Shown here: piece by piece, positions 55,068-64,000 of the stretch
Layout: every line of letters starts with the position of its first letter
Numbering within the stretch: position 1 is the stretch's first letter
DNA from: Xenopus tropicalis
Lineage: Eukaryota; Chordata; Amphibia; Anura; Pipidae
Length of the DNA stretch: 64,000 bases
Direction: 5' to 3'
Assembly: GCF_000004195.4 (NCBI RefSeq)
Contig: NC_030684.2
Location: forward strand, 110,709,429-110,773,428
Translations under genes and position numbers: made by a program
The notes under the pieces: model-generated
Seen by the model: only the letters and a program-made list of their open reading frames with translations
Told to the model about the DNA's origin: nothing
The model's database searches: none

Positions 55068-55220
55068 CCCAAAGGGGATCTGAACCCAAATAAATGAATT
55101 GATAGTAACTTTCTCAGGGTGCTTCTCCGAGCACATTTTCTAATTTACATTCATTTTTAAAAGGCAAATAGAAAGCTTTTAGCTAAACTGAAAGTCAGCA
55201 ACCCAAGGGTTACATGAATC
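55068..55220. mobile_element. T2-like MITE fragment
   Basis: AAAGGGGATCTGAACCCAAA followed by TTACATTCATTTTTAAAAGG resembles the left part of T2-type elements. No right end. Confidence 0.45.
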
Positions 55221-55320
55221 CAGGCCATGCACAGACAGTGTAATAATAGTATAAAACTATGCCAATATCCCAGAAACCGCTTAAAACATTAAATGAATGT
55301 AAATTGCAAATTGCTGAAAG

Positions 55321-56342
55321 TAGTGATGTGTGGGTCAAGAAAAACTCAAACCGCTCCCAAGCCGGCTTCTTCCCTCCGTTTTTAGACCAACGCCGCATGC
55401 CTATAAATCCGGAAGTTGGCAATGTCAGGCCGTGGGGGGAAGAAAGAACAGATCAACCCAAACCCACCCGAAACCCGCAAATGGAGTGCTGAGGTCAGCT
55501 GAACCTACCCACAACTTGCAAATGGCGTGCCGAGGTCAGCCCAATCCTGCCCGCTACCCACAAATGGCGTGCCGAGGTCATCCCAATCCTGCCCGCTACC
55601 CACAAATGGCGTGCCGAGGTCAGCGCAATCCTGCCCGCTACCCACAAATGGTGTGCCGAGGTCAGCCCAATCCTGCCCGCTACCCAGAAATGGCGTGCCG
55701 AGGTCAGCCCAATCCTGCCCGCTACCCAGAAATGGCGTGCCGAGGTCAGGCTGATCCTGCCCGCTACCCACAAATGGTGTGCCGAGGTCAGCCCAATCCT
55801 GCCCGCTACCCACAAATGGTGTGCCGAGGTCAGCCCAATCCTGCCCGCTACCCACAAATGGTGTGCCGAGGTCAGCCCAATCCTGCCCGCTACCCACAAA
55901 TGGTGTGCCGAGGTCAGCCCAATCCTGCCCGCTACCCACAAATGGTGTGCCGAGGTCAGCCCAATCCTGCCCGCTACCCACAAATGGCGTGCCGAGGTCA
56001 GCGCAATCCTGCCCGCTACCCACAAATGGCGTGCCGAGGTCAGCCCAATCCTGCCCGCTACCCACAAATGTTGTGCCGAGGTCAGCCCAATCCTGCCCGC
56101 TACCCACAAATGTTGTGCCGAGGTCAGCCCAATCCTGCCCGCTACCCACAAATGGCGTGCCGAGGTCAACGCAATCCTGCCCGCTACCCACAAATGGCAT
56201 GCCGAGGTCAGCCCAATCCTGCCCACTACCCACAAATGGCGTGCCGAGGTCAGCCCAATCCTGCCCACTACCCACAAATGGTGTGCCGAGGACAGGCTGA
56301 TCCCTGGGTCCCTTGGGTATCAGCCCAACCTGCACATCACTA
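55321..56342. mobile_element. hAT-like MITE filled by a 42-bp tandem array
   Basis: TAGTGATGTGTGGGTC at the left and its inverted form (CCTGCACATCACTA) at the right match the hAT-like end style of 35276-35770. The flanks GCTGAAAG (55313-55320) and GCTCAGAG (56343-56350) agree at 6 of 8 positions, consistent with an aged 8-bp duplication. Most of the interior is the satellite listed next. Confidence 0.75.
55483..56300 (+). repeat. 42-bp tandem repeat, about 18 full units
   Basis: Unit CGAGGTCAGCCCAATCCTGC plus CCGCTACCCACAAATGG(C/T)GTGC. Full units run from about 55525 to 56280 with worn edge copies. As 42 is a multiple of 3 and the unit has no stop in several frames, open frames of 337, 276 and 260 codons appear on both strands. 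They look like a 14-residue repeated peptide, but nothing supports expression. Confidence 0.95.
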
Positions 56343-56634
56343 GCTCAGAGGATCTCTCTGAGTAAGTTTATACAAATTCATTTTTGGTGTTTGGGTCCCC
56401 TTAATGGTACTTTGATTCTGGAGCAACTATACACTTTGCCATAAAGCAAACAAGAAAGGAAACTTGCCTGAGTGCCAGGAAATGAATTCCTCCAGGCTTG
56501 TGCAATATCACTTGCAGTACGAGGGGTTTGTCCCTACTGTACATAACATTACATACGGACACCATTCTGACAGCAGTGTCCCTTTTTTACAGCAGCACAG
56601 CTTCATTTTAACAATCAATTTCCGCAGTCACTAA

Positions 56635-56945
56635 TACAGGTATGGGATCTATTGGCCAGAATGCTTGGCACCTGAGCTTTTCTAGATAAGGGATCTTTCT
56701 GTAATTTAGATCATCATACCTTAAGTCTAAAATCAATTAAATAATAAATAAACCCAATAGGACTGTTTTATCACCAATATGAATGTATGCAGCTTAGTTA
56801 CCATCAGGTACAAGCTACTGTTTTATTATTACAGAGAAAAAGGAAATTTTTCAAAAATAAGAATTATTTAATTAAAATGGAGTCTATGGGAGATGGCCTT
56901 CCTGTAATTCAGAGCTTCCTGGATAATGGGCCTCATACCTGTATT
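56635..56945. mobile_element. MITE, 'ACAGGTATGGGATC' family, full copy
   Basis: ATACAGGTATGGGATCT at the left and CCTCATACCTGTAT at the right are inverted ends. It shares the AATAAACCCAATAGGA and CATGCAGCTTAGTTACC-type blocks with 2161-2410. On the - strand it contains AATAAA at 56822-56827. Confidence 0.78.
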
Positions 56946-58004
56946 ATAAAGTTAAAATGTAGAACAGTAGGAGTCACGTACATGATTGTGACCATATAAA
57001 ATCAGAAGAATACAGAAGCCTTTGGTACAGGTCACAGAACTCTGAGGCCACTTTTATATTGCGATGCAGAATAGGAGCCCAGGCTACCGACCCAGGGTCT
57101 GAGATAAGTCATTCTAATCAAGGGGTGGAGGATATCTAACAAACCAGCCCCCCTCACCAAGTGAATAACCATTCCCCTTGTGCCTTGTACATGGTATTAT
57201 GCTCTTAAAATATAAATGGTATTGTTTGGTGTTACTTGTTTAGTCCTGTTATGGCCTCATATTCCTACAGTGGGTTTCAGATATGGTCTTGGAACAACAT
57301 GGCCTGAATGGTGTGTTATAATAAAAGAAATGATCTCTGACATAAAGGTATTACTGAACTGCGTTGTTAAAGAGCAACCAAAAGCAAATCATTTGATGCT
57401 ACTTCTCCTTGACTGGCCAGAAATGGCTATTAACTACTTTAGTTTACTAAGAGCATTATAGATTGTTTGTAGGCACATGATCCTTGAATATAATGTCCCT
57501 TAAAATCGATATAATAAATACATTATTGCCTTTATACAGGGACAGCTATTGTTTTTGTGCTTTTTTGTGAATTTGTGGCTGTGGTGGTGCAAGCATTAAT
57601 TTGGGCAGTTAGAATAAAGGGAATTACTTGTGTACGTAATGTAGACTCAATGCCAGGAAGTTACAGATGTTGGTGATGGGTAAAAAGCCTCCACGCCACA
57701 AGATGAATGCACTGAGGGATAAGGAAAGACAGGAGAATGAGACATAGGAACATCCTGTAACAAACCAGAGTATGGAGACACTGGCGGAACAGTCTGTGGG
57801 ATAAAATCTACAATAAGGATTATATCAGCAATATCCTTTCATTTTTACAGCGTAAAAAACCTAAGTAAAAAGGGTTGGGCTGAACTACCCTGTCTCACAC
57901 ATATAAAATATAGGAGAGATCCCAAAGAGCCTTCACAGCACAAAACGGAGTCCCTGCATAAGTGACAAGTCCCTCTCCTCCTGCAGTATATCCACGAGAC
58001 TTCC
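56946..58004 (-). other. fam98b: probable fam98b 3' UTR / convergent intergenic DNA
   Basis: Lies downstream of the fam98b stop codon. No canonical AATAAA for the - strand is seen before 56827. A weak TATAAA variant occurs at about 57531. The true transcript end is therefore uncertain. Confidence 0.4.
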
Positions 58005-62425
<4,421 letters not shown>

Positions 62426-64000
62426 CTGAGAAAAAAAAAAAACCATAGTTGCACCATTAAAAGATGAAGCATTACCTCAGGATATCCTATTGCAGTGGAC
62501 AGAGGACTTAAAATAGTGTTAAGCCACTGGACCAGAGTACAGTATACAGTAAAGGCACTACTAAAGCATCGTAGGACACACTTAATAAAGAATCCAGGTT
62601 TCAGCTCAAGATGTAACCAAACAGACTCAAAAGAATTATCTGACTTTAACTTTAGTGTATGACTTCTGAATGATGGTTCAATAAAGGAAAAAAGCAGGTA
62701 GCCTCTAACATAAAGAAAAACAATTAAAGTATAGAAATAAGTGTAGCGCCATCTGGTGTACATAAGAAGCACCATTATGCCGCATTCTGCAATTATAGAT
62801 GCCAATACTTTTAAAAGGCACTGAATAAAAAAAAAAAAAAAAAGTTCAGGAAACAAGAGAAGAAAAAATTGAAGTGTAGGTGCCCAGCTTTAAACTATAA
62901 TTGGCTAAGAGCACCCCACATAAAAGGCGAGGTAACTTCAACTGTACTGTAAAAATATCATTGCACCCAGCCATATTACATTTATATCTGGGAGGATGTT
63001 ATGATGCATTAAAGTCCCATTAGTGGAATGACAGGAAGAGCGAGAAACACAAAAAGGGGACAAGCATGTTTTCTTAAAAGAAAAATGGACTAGTATAGAC
63101 ATACATAGTATATGTGAACTATACCGAATTAGGGGAGGAAAGAGGGGTGAAATTGTATTCGATAAGTGGTGGATGAATGATTGGGGAAATGCTTTGGCAA
63201 TAAATTTAAGTAATTTCTCCTAGGAAATGATGGGAATATTGTTTGTGAATATACAGGGTTTCAGAAAAGGTGTGGGGAAGGTATATGAAAAGGCAGCCAT
63301 TAAAAAGAGGAGGGTGTAAAAAGTGAGTGAAAAGAGAAAAAACAGAAACTGAGAATTTTGCAGACTGTTGTGTAAATGTATTTAACAGGAATTGTGGTCC
63401 TGAGGGTCATTTATCAACACTGGGCAAATTTGCCCATGGGCATTAAGTCATGGCAACCAATCAAATTGTTGAATTCATTGTTCCACCCCCAACTGGTTGC
63501 TGTGGGTTACTGGTCACATGCAAACTTGGCCAGTGTTGATAAATGAACCCCAAGTTTGTCTACTGAAGAAAAAAGGATTGTGGGAGGAACTGTTGGGGAG
63601 AAGGGCATAGGGAGGCTGTGATTTCATAAAGATGATTGTGAAGGAGGGCAGTAGAATGAGAGGGGAGGGTGCAGAAGCCAGGGTTGATTAACAGCATGTA
63701 CAGAGGAGGAAGAAGGGACAGTAAAACCAGTAGACAGTGATGCAGTGTTGTAGAAGGAACAATAAATACGATAACAAAATTGCAGAGAGGACAGCATGTA
63801 GATGGGACAGAGGAGAAAGTAAAGGCAGGGCAGATGGAGGCGGCAGATGAAGGAATATTAAAGTTACCCAGGTTTTTGACTCCCTCCCCCTGGCCTCCTG
63901 TCAATATAGGTGATTCCCCTTGTTTTTTTTAGCTTCTCCAGCTAAATTCAGAGTAAGCAGTTGCAGAATTCAGTGATATCAGAGGAGTACACGCACAGTG
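62426..64000 (-). other. fam98b: fam98b intron (upstream end outside window)
   Basis: No upstream fam98b exon was recognised here, so the N-terminal domain exons lie to the right of the window. An A-run is at about 62828-62842. One repeat element is listed separately. Confidence 0.7.
63404..63551. mobile_element. short MITE with 'CATTTATCAACACTGG' ends
   Basis: GGGTCATTTATCAACACTGG at the left pairs with CCAGTGTTGATAAATGAACC at the right. GGCAACCAATCAAA and AACTGGTTGCTGTGGGTTAC in the middle recall 20505-20661. Confidence 0.75.

Noticed and set aside
55330..56343. 337-codon frame with repeated CRGQPNPARYPQM-type peptide, plus 276 and 260 codons on the other strand
   Set aside because: Produced by a 42-bp satellite whose length is a multiple of 3. 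Several frames on both strands are open at once, and it lies inside a MITE.

Overview
The window is vertebrate nuclear DNA, and the repeat content points to a clawed frog (Xenopus; X. laevis and X. tropicalis cannot be told apart here). The evidence is split, spliceosomal coding exons, no bacterial-style operons, and very many palindromic miniature transposons of types common in Xenopus (TTAAAGG-ended T2/Kolobok-like MITEs, hAT-like MITEs with 8-bp target duplications, GGGCTCTGGCACAC-ended elements). Roughly the first 17 kb are intergenic and I find no gene in them.

The main gene is rasgrp1 on the + strand. I reconstructed 17 coding exons from 17289 to 49158. They join with consistent phase into a 791-residue protein, against 797 residues in human RASGRP1 from memory. 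It encodes a Ras guanine-nucleotide exchange factor with, in order, a REM domain, a CDC25 catalytic domain, two EF-hands, a C1 zinc domain and a C-terminal coiled coil. Intron 3 (34684..38106) is a textbook U12-type AT-AC intron. Intron 1 opens with eleven 47-bp tandem copies that begin exactly at the splice donor. The 3' UTR runs to a poly(A) signal at 51158.

The second gene is fam98b on the - strand. Its last five coding exons lie between 62425 and 58005 and the earlier exons are beyond the right edge. It encodes a subunit associated with the tRNA-ligase complex, ending in an RGG/glycine-rich tail. The two genes converge tail to tail, as FAM98B and RASGRP1 do in human. The RASGRP3-FAM98A pair elsewhere in vertebrate genomes looks like the ancient duplicate of this arrangement.

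Intergenic DNA and introns are otherwise filled by transposon remnants and minisatellites. Two MITEs have tandem arrays inside them (9801..10540 with a 52-bp unit; 55321..56342 with a 42-bp unit). One element is nested inside another at 53119..53414. The long open frames at 17.2-17.9 kb and 55.3-56.3 kb are products of repeat periodicity and not genes. I found no rRNA or tRNA gene, no CRISPR array and no clearly novel gene system.
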